Below are positions 24,263 to 32,812 of a DNA stretch of 39,019 bases, in pieces. The DNA is from Flavobacteriia bacterium. Its GTDB lineage: Bacteria > Bacteroidota > Bacteroidia > Flavobacteriales_D > Crocinitomicaceae. Positions within the stretch are counted from its first letter, which is position 1; each line of letters opens with the position of its first letter. The stretch spans positions 1 through 39,019 of the forward strand of contig CANHRS010000018.1 in the NCBI GenBank assembly GCA_947463445.1. Reading direction: 5' to 3'. The notes beneath the pieces are model-generated. The model was not told the DNA's origin, made no database searches, and worked only from the letters and a program-made list of their open reading frames with translations. Position numbers and translations under genes: made by a program.

Positions 24263-25239
24263 TAAAATGCACGTTTTTTATTTACATAATATACAATTAT
24301 GAATAAAAAAATCAGAGAAACAAAACAACCGACTACTGTTGAAATGATCGTTTGTTGAATCAGTATTACAAGCAGTAAAAGGAATAAATTAATAGACATA
24401 CCAAATAAAACTGTCTTCTGATGACTAAAACCAGCTTGAACCAATCGTTGATACGCATGTTTACGATGTGCTTGTCCAATATTCTCTTTGTTTAGGAATC
24501 TTCGAATAAGAGTATAAGTTGCGTCAAACCAAAATAGAGAAGTAAGAATTAAACCTTCAAACAAACTCACCATATGCATTTTATGGTAATAAAAAAGTAT
24601 TATAACGATTGTATATCCTAACAAAGTACTCCCTACATCACCCATGAAAATCTTTGCTTTATCCCAGTTCCAAGGCAAAAAACCGACTAAAGCCATTATT
24701 AAAAACAGTAAGAAACTTTCTCCTGTAAAATAATACAATGCAGCAATTACAAAAATCGATTCGGAACTAGCATAGCCATCTATTCCATCGATAAAATTGA
24801 ATAAATTTATAAACCAAATAATTGTGAAAAATGCAATACTATTTAATATGTAAGGGTTTGAAAAGACAATAAATCCTAAATCGATTGAATTAAATCCACC
24901 TATAAAATATAGACCTGAACCAGAAACGATAGCTTGCACCAACAATCTTGGTTTATTTTTCAAGGTATAAATATCATCCAATAAACTAATTACAGACAAT
25001 AAAAGCCCAGTAAACAATGCTACAAATAGGGATTTATCTATCTGATTATAGTAATACAAAATACTAATGCTCAAAAACCAAGTCAAAGCAATAGCTATTC
25101 CACCTCCTCGAGGAGTAGGTATCGTATGTGAACTTCTTTCGTTCGGCAAATCAAGCATCGATTTCTTAATCGCTACCTTGCGCGTTATGTAGGTTAAGCA
25201 AAAAGAAAAAATACCAGCAAGTACTATATAAAAAGTCAT
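24262..25239 (-). CDS. WecA-like polyprenyl-phosphate sugar-1-phosphate transferase
   Basis: Polytopic membrane enzyme of the MraY/WecA (GT4) superfamily that probably loads the first sugar phosphate on undecaprenyl phosphate to start O-antigen-type glycan synthesis. Its 325 residues carry about 9-11 membrane segments. Motifs: RSSHTIPTPRGGGIAI at about 35-50, the Asp-Asp pair LLDD at 86-89, NFIDGIDGYA at 148-157, FMGDVGST at 198-205 and the cytoplasmic AHRKHAYQRL, which resembles the His-rich sugar-recognition loop of WecA/WbpL. The sugar (GlcNAc, FucNAc or QuiNAc) cannot be told from sequence alone. It faces away from the polysaccharide genes at 25367 onward, with a 127-base divergent spacer. 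Confidence 0.93.
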   Translation of the reverse strand: MTFYIVLAGIFSFCLTYITRKVAIKKSMLDLPNERSSHTIPTPRGGGIAIALTWFLSISILYYYNQIDKSLFVALFTGLLLSVISLLDDIYTLKNKPRLLVQAIVSGSGLYFIGGFNSIDLGFIVFSNPYILNSIAFFTIIWFINLFNFIDGIDGYASSESIFVIAALYYFTGESFLLFLIMALVGFLPWNWDKAKIFMGDVGSTLLGYTIVIILFYYHKMHMVSLFEGLILTSLFWFDATYTLIRRFLNKENIGQAHRKHAYQRLVQAGFSHQKTVLFGMSINLFLLLLVILIQQTIISTVVGCFVSLIFLFIIVYYVNKKRAF

Positions 25240-25273
25240 TATTTGTATAAATGTAACATAGATTTTATAAATC

Positions 25274-25281
25274 CAAATCTA
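25274..25281 (-). promoter_or_regulatory. Candidate -7 box for the WecA-like operon
   Basis: Minus-strand TAGATTTG fits TAnnTTTG and lies 34 bases before the start codon at 25239. No -33 TTTG is seen at the right distance. Confidence 0.4.
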
Positions 25282-25366
25282 GGAAATCCAAAGTAAAGTT
25301 AAAAGAAATAAATAGAATTAGTAACTTTACATATTATTTTACCAGTCCATTTAGAATTAATATTTA

Positions 25367-26620
25367 ATGAAAATAACTGAACAACTTCAAAATAGAACAA
25401 GGTTATATTTGAATTTATTAGCATTATCATTGGTGTTTCTTCCGTTCAGAAATAACATCTCTTCTGTTATTGGGATAACCATTTTTTTATTTTTTATTAT
25501 AGATAAACAAAATAGATTAATAGATAAATTAAAAGGATTACTTGTTAATAAACTAGCAATTTTGACACTTTCGATATATCTAATACACTTAATTGGTTTA
25601 ATATACACGAGTAATTTCAAATATGCATCCTTAGATTTAGAAATTAAATTACCACTATTTATACTTCCAATTGTTATTTTTTCGGAACGAAAATTATCCT
25701 TCGACAACCTTAATTATTTATTTAAATTTCTTACGATTGGTAATATTATTGCTTTACTAAGTTGCTGTTCATATTCTCTTTATCGTTTTTACATAACAAA
25801 AAGTCCAACTGTTCTTTTTTACAACGAATTTTCTAGATTCATGCACCCTAGTTATTTCTCACTTTATGTAGGATTTAATTGCCTTTATATATTTTATAAA
25901 ATATCTTTATTGAATAAACTTGAGATAAAATTTAAACGTAAATTAATTCTTTACTTGATAGTATCCTTATTATTAATTTTTGGAATTTTGATATTATCAT
26001 CAAAAGCAGGTATATTAATAACTGGAGCAGCTTTAGTGTTTTTTGCATTAAAAGAGCTTTTTTATAAAAAAATAATTTTGTTTATTTTACTTAGTTTGAT
26101 TGTGATTTTCGTACTTTTTATGAATTCCATTTATCATAATAAAATTCAGGCATTATCAAGATTTGAAGAAGCAAAAAAAGAGTTATCTACTAAATATAAC
26201 AATCCAAACGAAAAAAGAGGTTCATCTAATTCTAGATTGGAAATTTGGAAAGCTTGTAAATCTATTTTATTAAACAATTTAGCATACGGTGTAGGAACAG
26301 GAGATATAAAAGATGAATTATTGAAACAATACAAAAAAGGAAATTTTGAACATGGAATAGTCAACCAAAATAATTGCCATAACCAATATTTACAATTTTT
26401 CATCCTATTCGGATTAGGTGGTGGTCTACTTTTTTTAATCTCATTATTCTATCCAACATACATCTCAATTCAAAACAAGAACATATTATATTTATACTTC
26501 ATGTTTTTTATGCTAAGTAATATGTTAGTAGAATCAATGCTGGAATCTAAAGCTGGAGTAGAATTTTTCGCACTATTTAATGCGTTATTATTGAATTACA
26601 AACCTAGAATAAATAAATAA
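25367..26620 (+). CDS. O-antigen ligase/polymerase family membrane protein (Wzy_C/WaaL-type)
   Basis: A 417-residue polytopic membrane protein with about 10-12 hydrophobic segments. A large hydrophilic loop lies at about residues 250-345 (NKIQALSRFEEAKKELSTKY, SSNSRLEIWKACKSILLNN, GVGTGDIKDELLKQYKKGN) and ends in NQNNCHNQYLQFFILFGLGG; this R-x-x-x-W / G-x-G / HNQYL pattern is typical of the Wzy_C family, which includes O-antigen ligases (WaaL) and polymerases. Ligases transfer polyprenyl-linked glycan onto lipid A-core in the periplasm; which of the two roles applies cannot be told from sequence. It is the first of four plus-strand genes with tight spacing (1 base to the next). Confidence 0.85.
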   Translation: MKITEQLQNRTRLYLNLLALSLVFLPFRNNISSVIGITIFLFFIIDKQNRLIDKLKGLLVNKLAILTLSIYLIHLIGLIYTSNFKYASLDLEIKLPLFILPIVIFSERKLSFDNLNYLFKFLTIGNIIALLSCCSYSLYRFYITKSPTVLFYNEFSRFMHPSYFSLYVGFNCLYIFYKISLLNKLEIKFKRKLILYLIVSLLLIFGILILSSKAGILITGAALVFFALKELFYKKIILFILLSLIVIFVLFMNSIYHNKIQALSRFEEAKKELSTKYNNPNEKRGSSNSRLEIWKACKSILLNNLAYGVGTGDIKDELLKQYKKGNFEHGIVNQNNCHNQYLQFFILFGLGGGLLFLISLFYPTYISIQNKNILYLYFMFFMLSNMLVESMLESKAGVEFFALFNALLLNYKPRINK

Positions 26621-26621
26621 C

Positions 26622-27458
26622 ATGTACACATTATCTGAGCAAACTCTAATCATATTAGTAATGTATAATTGTAATTTAGAAAACTCTGACGCATATAAAT
26701 CTCTAATTGAAAGCAATAAAGATAAAAAACTACATATATTAATTTATAACAATTCACCCGAAATTAAAATTGAACAAACAATTAATACAAATCACCAAAC
26801 TGAAATCATTAATGATAATTCTAATGCTGGGGTGAGTAAAGCATATAATTATGGAGCAAAAAGAGCAAAAGAACAAAAACTTACATGGATTTTATTAGTA
26901 GATCAAGACACTATATTTCCAAAACATTTTTTTGAAGAAACAAAGGAGTACATTTCTCAATTTCCTGGAGAAAAATTATTTGCGCCCATTCTTAAGTCTA
27001 ACAATAGCTATCTCTCCCCTTGTTATTTTAAATACAACCGAGGTAAAATTTCTACCAATGTAACTATTGGATTAAATAATTTCAACAACAAATCCTTATT
27101 AAACAGTGGATTATTAATCGATGTAACTACCTATTTAGAAATTGGAGGGTATAACGAAAAAATAAAACTTGATTTTTCTGATTTCTATTTTATTGTAAAA
27201 TTTCAAAAAACACATAAATATTTTGTATTAACAAGTGCAACATGTGAACATCATTTATCTGCGTCAGAAACCAATTTAGAAAAGCAACTCATTCGATTTG
27301 AATATTATTGTGGAGGAGCTTTAGAATATGGTAAATCGTTAAATCAAGTATTTCAAATTTATTTACTAATTATATTTAGAACTTTATTACTTTCATTAAA
27401 GCAACAAACATTTAGATATTTTATTGTACTAAAAAACCAGATATTCAGAAAAAATTAA
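26622..27458 (+). CDS. Glycosyltransferase family 2 (rhamnosyltransferase-like)
   Basis: A 278-residue GT-A-fold transferase using a nucleotide sugar to extend the lipid-linked glycan on the cytoplasmic face. The N-terminal strand TLIILVMYNC, the NAGVSKAYNYGAKRA segment and the metal-binding DQD at residues 94-96 (LLVDQDTIFP) are typical of the rhamnosyltransferase-type GT2 branch. LLNSGLLIDVTTYLEIGGYNEKIKLDFSD resembles the acceptor-side loop. A C-terminal hydrophobic stretch (QIYLLIIFRTLLLSL) may be a membrane contact. The start ATG lies one base after the upstream stop; 20 bases separate it from the Wzy-like gene. The donor and acceptor sugars are not predictable. Confidence 0.88.
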   Translation: MYTLSEQTLIILVMYNCNLENSDAYKSLIESNKDKKLHILIYNNSPEIKIEQTINTNHQTEIINDNSNAGVSKAYNYGAKRAKEQKLTWILLVDQDTIFPKHFFEETKEYISQFPGEKLFAPILKSNNSYLSPCYFKYNRGKISTNVTIGLNNFNNKSLLNSGLLIDVTTYLEIGGYNEKIKLDFSDFYFIVKFQKTHKYFVLTSATCEHHLSASETNLEKQLIRFEYYCGGALEYGKSLNQVFQIYLLIIFRTLLLSLKQQTFRYFIVLKNQIFRKN

Positions 27459-27478
27459 TCCGTATAAAAAAAACTTCT

Positions 27479-28909
27479 ATGAATAATATCTTAAATTCTG
27501 AACGAACAAAAAGAATTGAATCCTATTTTTTTACTTTTTTACTGTATGAATTATTTCTTGGTGGAAGTGGAAGGGTATTTACTTTCGGTTCAATTACATT
27601 ACGCATGATTTTATTTTCCATAGCATTTCTATGGTTTAGTATTCGAATTTTTCAGAATCCAAATAAAAAATTCATCATTCGCATGGTACTATTTTTTGGG
27701 ATAACAATTTCCATTGGTACTTTAGTAGGAATATTAAACCATGCACCTAAAGGTTTAATCTTTTTGGACATTAAACAATTACTATTCTTCCTTTCCATTA
27801 TTTGCTTCTCTTTTTGTCTAGAAACTAAAGAACAAATAAATATGTGTATTAAAACCCTTAAAAATGCAACATTTATTCTTTCAATAGGGTACTTAATTTG
27901 TTATTCATTAATACAACTAGATATTATTAAAATGGAACCTTTTTACAATACTTTAAGTGAAGAATGGCTACATGATGAATTTATGTTTAGAGGTATGGGT
28001 GGTAATTTTTTTTATAAAGGTTTTTTTTACCTTGGTATCGGAATTTTCTTTTATTTATTCTCTAAACCTACAATAAAAAATGGATTTATCACATTGATAA
28101 TATATGTTGCTCTATTTCTAACACTATTACGATGGTTGTTAGCAATTGTACTTGTAATTTTTGCCTGTACTATATTTTTCAATTGGGCAATTCATAAATT
28201 CAAAATATCATTTTTAAAATCAAGACAAATGGTTTTTCATTTAATAATTATTTGCGTAATGATATTAATACCTGTAACTTTTAAAAAATTTTATGTTACT
28301 ACACTAGGAAATAAACAAGAGAGTGTAAATATTAGAAAACAACAATTTGACCAAGTTACCGCACAAATTTTTAACAAAAAAAAACCAACGAATATTTCGA
28401 AAATAATTAAGAATGAAGAGGTAGTAAAAAATAAAAATATAATTAAGAATGAAGAGGTAATAAAAAATAAAAATATAATTGAAAATGAAGAGGTAGTAAA
28501 AAATAAAAATATAATTGAAAATGAAGAGGTAGTAAAAAATAAAAATATAATTGAAAATGAAGAGGTAGAAAAAACTACAAAAAAATTCAATTTTATCTAT
28601 GGAAAAGGCTTTGGAATGGGTGTACCAATCAGGCCAATTCATATGGAATTAACTTACCTAGAAATATTTTTTAAACAAGGAATATTAGGTTTGAGTTTCT
28701 GGCTTTTTATCTTCTTTTATTGTATATATAATTTTAAGAAAGCTTGGAAAAATCATGTTGAATTAAACACAATATTACCATGGATTATAGGTGTCTTTGT
28801 GATTTATTTACAATCAATTACAAATCCATTATTAGTAAATTCAATCGGAATGAGTTTTGTTATACTCGCTATGCTATTTTTACGGAATCAAACAAAAATA
28901 ACACATTAG
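27479..28909 (+). CDS. Wzy-like O-antigen polymerase with internal 12-residue repeats
   Basis: A 476-residue polytopic protein with about 10 hydrophobic segments. Near the C-terminus GKGFGMGVPIRPIHMELTY followed by LEIFFKQGILGLSFWLF resembles the G-x-G ... H-x-x-Y/L loop-plus-helix of Wzy/O-antigen polymerases, so polymerisation of lipid-linked repeat units at the periplasmic face is inferred. Residues about 309-368 are five tandem copies of a 12-residue unit (IIKNEEVVKNKN and variants), all in frame, in the large hydrophilic loop between the helix at about 253-273 and the terminal helices. Such a repeat is not a family feature. It sits between a GT2 gene and the Wzx gene, which starts 5 bases after its stop. 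Confidence 0.8.
   Translation: MNNILNSERTKRIESYFFTFLLYELFLGGSGRVFTFGSITLRMILFSIAFLWFSIRIFQNPNKKFIIRMVLFFGITISIGTLVGILNHAPKGLIFLDIKQLLFFLSIICFSFCLETKEQINMCIKTLKNATFILSIGYLICYSLIQLDIIKMEPFYNTLSEEWLHDEFMFRGMGGNFFYKGFFYLGIGIFFYLFSKPTIKNGFITLIIYVALFLTLLRWLLAIVLVIFACTIFFNWAIHKFKISFLKSRQMVFHLIIICVMILIPVTFKKFYVTTLGNKQESVNIRKQQFDQVTAQIFNKKKPTNISKIIKNEEVVKNKNIIKNEEVIKNKNIIENEEVVKNKNIIENEEVVKNKNIIENEEVEKTTKKFNFIYGKGFGMGVPIRPIHMELTYLEIFFKQGILGLSFWLFIFFYCIYNFKKAWKNHVELNTILPWIIGVFVIYLQSITNPLLVNSIGMSFVILAMLFLRNQTKITH
28403..28582 (+). repeat. Five tandem 36-bp repeats inside the Wzy-like gene
   Basis: Units start at 28403, 28439, 28475, 28511 and 28547, each 36 bases. Units 3 and 4 are identical; 1 and 2 differ mainly by AAG/GAA (Lys/Glu) codons; unit 5 decays at its end. 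All keep the reading frame and encode IIxNEEVxKNKN. Confidence 0.95.
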
Positions 28910-28914
28910 AATTA

Positions 28915-30204
28915 ATGTCGATAAAAAGTAAATTAGTCACATTATTTAAAAATAAATTATTCTCAAATTTCATATACCTATATGGATTACAAGCTTTTAA
29001 TTTTATTTTACCAATACTAACATTTCCATACTTAATTAAAACATTACAACCAGAATTATTTGGAGCTACCTTGTACTCACAAACCATAATGCTGTATTTC
29101 ATAATCATAATTGAATATAGTTACAATATCACAGCTATAAGAAAAGTCTCACTAAATAAAAACAAGAATAAAAAACTTGGAATTATTTTTAATCGAACTA
29201 TTACAACGAAAATATATTTGCTTATAATTTCAATGCTATTACTAACAATATTAGTAATACTAATACCCAAATTCTCGAGTTATTGGTTATTATATGTTTT
29301 TAGCTCTGGCTTACTGATTGGACAAGTAATTTTTCCTATTTGGTTATTTCAAGGTTTACAAGAAATGAAATATTTAATGTATTTCAATGTTGTAAGTAAA
29401 ACAATATTTACCATATTAATTTTCATTGTTATAAAGGAAAAAACAGACTATATGTATGTAAATTTAATTTATTCTATAGCTGCAATAATTACTGGAATAT
29501 TTAGTATTCATTTTATTACAAAAAAATACAATTTAAAATTAAAAATAGTAAATCTACAAATTGTTATAAATGAAATAAAAGCTGGGCTCTTAATCTTTAT
29601 TTCCAATTTCTTAAATCAAGCGTACGTAATCTCTAACTTTATTGTATTAGGATTTACTACCACAGCATTAGAACTTGGTAATTATAGTATCGCAGAAAAA
29701 ATAATGTTGGTGATAAGACAATTACTTATTGTATTTACGCAGGTAATCTATCCACATATTTGTGAAATATCTAAAAACAATGTGGCATTAAAAAAATTCT
29801 TTAAGAAAATATTAATCCCTTTTTCACTTTTAATTTTTGTGATTTGTTTAAGCGTATTTATATTTTCAAGTAATTTAGTTTTTCTACTACTAAATAAACA
29901 CGACTCAGATATAAGTTTACTTATGAAAATATTAAGTACAGTTCCAATTATTGTTGTACTTAACATTGCGCCTTATCAGACTTTATTAGCTTATAATCAG
30001 AAAAAAACTTACTCTAAAATAATTATTTATGGAGCAATCCTCAATATTACGTCTAATATTATTTTATCTAATTTATATGGAGCAATTGGAACTGCAATAA
30101 GTATAATTATGACCGAATTATTTATAACTCTTGCATTTTATTACTCATTAAAGAAGTTCTATCGACTAAATCTTAATTCTTCTATTTTAAATACAAGCAA
30201 GTAA
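28915..30204 (+). CDS. Wzx-type polysaccharide flippase (MATE/MOP superfamily)
   Basis: A 429-residue protein of 12 or so hydrophobic helices, expected to move undecaprenyl-linked repeat units across the inner membrane. The N-terminal NFIYLYGLQAFNFILPILTF then PYLIKTLQPELFGATLYSQ matches the common start of Wzx/RfbX flippases (YLxRxLGxxxFG-like), and PIWLFQGLQEMKYLM is another usual segment (WLFQGLE). I start it at ATG 28915 (MSIKSKLVTLF); the longer open frame back to 28780 would overlap the Wzy-like gene by 130 bases and adds no helix. Composition is extremely AT-rich. It is the last plus-strand gene and ends facing the minus-strand epimerase, with 264 bases between. Confidence 0.88.
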   Translation: MSIKSKLVTLFKNKLFSNFIYLYGLQAFNFILPILTFPYLIKTLQPELFGATLYSQTIMLYFIIIIEYSYNITAIRKVSLNKNKNKKLGIIFNRTITTKIYLLIISMLLLTILVILIPKFSSYWLLYVFSSGLLIGQVIFPIWLFQGLQEMKYLMYFNVVSKTIFTILIFIVIKEKTDYMYVNLIYSIAAIITGIFSIHFITKKYNLKLKIVNLQIVINEIKAGLLIFISNFLNQAYVISNFIVLGFTTTALELGNYSIAEKIMLVIRQLLIVFTQVIYPHICEISKNNVALKKFFKKILIPFSLLIFVICLSVFIFSSNLVFLLLNKHDSDISLLMKILSTVPIIVVLNIAPYQTLLAYNQKKTYSKIIIYGAILNITSNIILSNLYGAIGTAISIIMTELFITLAFYYSLKKFYRLNLNSSILNTSK

Positions 30205-30468
30205 AAAATAGCTTAAGCAATTTTCGTTTAATCAATTAAAGAATCTTAGACGGTAAACCGATAATAGTAAAGAAATTTGACACATATTTAATGCATTAAT
30301 TTTTAATAGATTAAATACACTCTATGTTTTGTTTTGCAAATATGAAATTAGAAGGATGCCAACAAAGTTTTAATGAACTTGAATCTTATTTTTTATTTTA
30401 AATAACGAGCTTAATTAACAAATACAGTGACGATTAATAAAATTTAATGAAACAATTTAGGAAAACAT
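30205..30468. other. Convergent spacer between Wzx and epimerase genes
   Basis: These 264 very AT-rich bases separate two convergent genes. I see no strong hairpin terminator, promoter box or credible small gene; the longest plausible short frame (25 codons from about 30322) has no support. Confidence 0.5.
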
Positions 30469-31320
30469 CTATTTTTTTAACATTTTTGAAATTCCATCGT
30501 TTATAGTAAATAAGCTATTAATTGCTAATTCTTTTCTTGTTTGTGAATTATCTAATCTTAAATCTCCAAATAATCTAATTCCGAGTTTAGGATAAATAAA
30601 AAGTAATAAACGCTGAAATAATGATGGAATAGGAATCAAAAAACGTTTTCTATTTAATTTTAAAGCAATCAACCTAACTAATTCTGTGGTAGATATAGAT
30701 GATTGATCACAAACAAGAAAAATACCTGCTTTATTTTGTAATAATATTTGCTCTACAAATAATAGAATATTACCTACAAAAACTAAATTTCTATTATTTT
30801 TTATATTTCCGAAAGGCAAAAAAAAAGACTTCTCTACCAAATTAATAAGATTAATTAAATTTCCTTTTACATTAGGACCATAAACAAGTGGAATTCTTAC
30901 TATTGAAACTTGAAAATCCTCACTTTGTAATTTGAGCAGCATATTTTCAGCTTCAAATTTACTTTTTCCGTAAGCATCCTGAGGATTACAATTTGAATTC
31001 TCCGTAATTACTTGGTTTTTTTTTGTACACTCACCATAAACCTTCACTGTACTAAAAAAAACGAACTGTTTAACTCCAGAACTTTTAGCCTTAACAGCTA
31101 AATCAAAAGTTAAATCTTTATTAATTTTAAAATATTCTTCATCTGGTGCACCTTTCATTTGATGAACCAACGCTGCTAAATGAATAATTTTAGTTATATT
31201 TTTAAAATCAATATTTTCTACTCTATTTGATTTTAAAGATATAGATTTCAAATCTAAAGTTGAATTATTCAAAAAATACGACCCAACAAAACCTGAGCCT
31301 CCAGTTAATAATATACTCAT
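30469..31320 (-). CDS. NAD-dependent sugar epimerase/reductase (extended SDR)
   Basis: A 283-residue extended SDR likely acting on a nucleotide sugar for the glycan made by this locus. The NAD loop LLTGGSGFVGSY is at residues 4-15; IIHLAALVHQMKG at about 45-57; the catalytic Ser-Thr pair is S90-T91 (FFSTVKVYGE) and the Tyr/Lys pair is Y117-K121 (AYGKSKFEAE); RIPLVYGPNVKGN follows. HLAALVHQM and STVKVYGE resemble the WbpV/WbpK-type 4-reductase or epimerase branch found next to WecA/WbpL-type transferases, but the exact reaction is uncertain. It starts directly after the GT2 stop (no spacer) and is the last gene of the minus-strand operon. Confidence 0.87.
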   Translation of the reverse strand: MSILLTGGSGFVGSYFLNNSTLDLKSISLKSNRVENIDFKNITKIIHLAALVHQMKGAPDEEYFKINKDLTFDLAVKAKSSGVKQFVFFSTVKVYGECTKKNQVITENSNCNPQDAYGKSKFEAENMLLKLQSEDFQVSIVRIPLVYGPNVKGNLINLINLVEKSFFLPFGNIKNNRNLVFVGNILLFVEQILLQNKAGIFLVCDQSSISTTELVRLIALKLNRKRFLIPIPSLFQRLLLFIYPKLGIRLFGDLRLDNSQTRKELAINSLFTINDGISKMLKK

Positions 31321-32085
31321 TTACAATCTTTTAACTTTAGCTTTTAGTAATAATGCTAACTTAATTAAAATTCTTAAATTGATCTTTAACATTGACGTTT
31401 TCAATCCATTTTCATAACAAGCCCTTTTAATTTCTTTTGAAATTTTAATTTTTGAAATAATATTATTATCACTTACACCACCCGTTCTTGCTTTTAATAC
31501 TTTTTGAGGTAAATAATGTAATTTAATTTTTCCTTTAATAATATAACGAACTAATAATTCAAAATCGGCTGAAATTGGATAGTTTAATTTATACATCCCT
31601 AATCTAAAGAATAAATCTCGTTTCAAAAAAATAGTTGCATGTCCAGGCATAATTCCAAATTTAAGACTTCTAGTAGTAAATTTGTCAGCTAAATAGTTAC
31701 GTTTAATCCTTTTTGTATTATATCTGAAAACTACATCCAAATCTCCATAAACTCCATCAGGATTATATTTTTGAAAACATTCAACAATATTGTTAATTAC
31801 GTTTGAGCTTGTGTAAAAATCGTCAGAATTAAGAATTGCAAGCACATCTCCTGTAGATAGTAATATGCCTTTATTCATTGCATCATAAATTCCATTATCT
31901 CTTTCTGAAACAAACTTAGTAATCTTATCTCCATAAGACTTAATAATATCCACCGTACCATCCGTAGAATTACCATCAATAATAATATACTCTATATTAG
32001 AATACGTTTGATCAAGAACGGAATCTATTGCATGCTGAATAAATTCTTTACTGTTATAACAAACAGTAATTATACTAACTTTCAT
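31321..32085 (-). CDS. Glycosyltransferase family 2 (WcaA-like)
   Basis: A 254-residue cytoplasmic GT-A transferase. The N-terminal SIITVCYNSKEFIQHAIDSV and YIIIDGNSTDGTVDIIK (residues about 33-49) form the nucleotide-binding half; NGIYDAMNKGILLSTGD is followed by the metal-binding NSDD at 86-89; MPGHATIFLKRDLF and ISADFELLVRYI match the acceptor part of family members that add sugars in O-antigen or colanic-acid synthesis. Its start codon overlaps the upstream GT2 stop (ATGA), and the epimerase gene follows without a gap. Donor and acceptor are unknown. Confidence 0.92.
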   Translation of the reverse strand: MKVSIITVCYNSKEFIQHAIDSVLDQTYSNIEYIIIDGNSTDGTVDIIKSYGDKITKFVSERDNGIYDAMNKGILLSTGDVLAILNSDDFYTSSNVINNIVECFQKYNPDGVYGDLDVVFRYNTKRIKRNYLADKFTTRSLKFGIMPGHATIFLKRDLFFRLGMYKLNYPISADFELLVRYIIKGKIKLHYLPQKVLKARTGGVSDNNIISKIKISKEIKRACYENGLKTSMLKINLRILIKLALLLKAKVKRL

Positions 32086-32804
32086 TTAATACTTTTTTTT
32101 TGTGATAACAAGCGTTTAAATGTATGATACAGAAAATATGTCCTATACGTAAATTTATAATACACGGAAAATTTACTTTTTGTTGAAGTATAAGAAAAAT
32201 TATCCCCATGTCTTCTATACCTAATTAACTTATCTTCAATGAAATCAACTTTTCCAACTAAAGATGCAGTGAGCCCAATCCAAATATCATGCATAGCAAT
32301 ATTTTTTGGAAAAGGTAAAACAGATTTCTTAATTTTAGTATTAAAAGCCATACAACACCCCAAGAAACCATTTTTAATCAAATTATTAAGATAACCCGAC
32401 TTCGTCTTGTTTAATGCGTAAAATGAAGTATTTACTAAATTTTCTGAAGCATCGATTAAAGAACAATCACTAACTACTAAATCAGAATATTTTAACTTTT
32501 CTAATGTAATTTTAACTTTATTAAGTTCCCAGATATCATCTTGATCAGCAAGAAAAATTATATCACCACTAGAATGCTTTAACGCATTTTCTAAATTAAA
32601 AATTGGACTTTTAAAGATATTATTTTCAAATAACTTAATACGAGAATCCTGAAAGGATTTAATAATTTCAATTGTAGAATCATTTGAACTATCATCTGAA
32701 ATTATTATTTCATCATCCACTGATAGTTGTGCTAAAATAGAAACTAATTGTTCCTTTATATATTTTTCACCATTATATGTTGGTATACAAACAGAAATAC
32801 GCAT
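32082..32804 (-). CDS. Glycosyltransferase family 2
   Basis: A 240-residue GT-A transferase. The N-terminus is SVCIPTYNGEKYIKEQL; ISDDSSNDSTIEII lies at about residues 35-48; the metal site is LADQDDIW at 85-92, a form common in rhamnosyl- and related transferases; AMHDIWIGLTASLVGKVDFI and RYRRHGDNFSYT are typical of the C-terminal half. It begins only 8 bases after the rny stop, so it is probably transcribed from the zapA-rny promoter, and it is coupled to the next GT2 by an ATGA overlap. Confidence 0.92.
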   Translation of the reverse strand: MRISVCIPTYNGEKYIKEQLVSILAQLSVDDEIIISDDSSNDSTIEIIKSFQDSRIKLFENNIFKSPIFNLENALKHSSGDIIFLADQDDIWELNKVKITLEKLKYSDLVVSDCSLIDASENLVNTSFYALNKTKSGYLNNLIKNGFLGCCMAFNTKIKKSVLPFPKNIAMHDIWIGLTASLVGKVDFIEDKLIRYRRHGDNFSYTSTKSKFSVYYKFTYRTYFLYHTFKRLLSQKKSIK

Positions 32805-32812
32805 TATTAAAT

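Larger units (their letters stand above)
25240..32804. other. AT-rich surface polysaccharide (O-antigen type) locus
   Basis: The block holds Wzy/WaaL-type proteins, a Wzx flippase, three GT2 transferases and a sugar SDR, next to a WecA-like initiator. Sample 60-base rows show lower GC than the flanks: 12/60 at 29161-29220 and 11/60 at 29461-29520, against 22/60 at 8101-8160 and 21/60 at 33421-33480. Composition and content suggest a variable, horizontally exchanged cassette between conserved engB/wecA-side genes and rny. Confidence 0.7.

Noticed and set aside
28403-28582. 36-bp repeats as a CRISPR array
   Set aside because: The units are directly contiguous with no spacers and stay in frame inside a membrane protein gene.
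28291-28642. Antisense open frames of 99 and 112 codons opposite the Wzy-like repeat
   Set aside because: They are low-complexity by-products of the 36-bp repeat read on the other strand, overlapping each other and a well-supported gene.
28780-28914. Longer start for the Wzx flippase
   Set aside because: It would overlap the Wzy-like gene by 130 bases and adds a hydrophilic stretch unlike flippase N-termini; ATG 28915 fits the family and lies 5 bases after the upstream stop.
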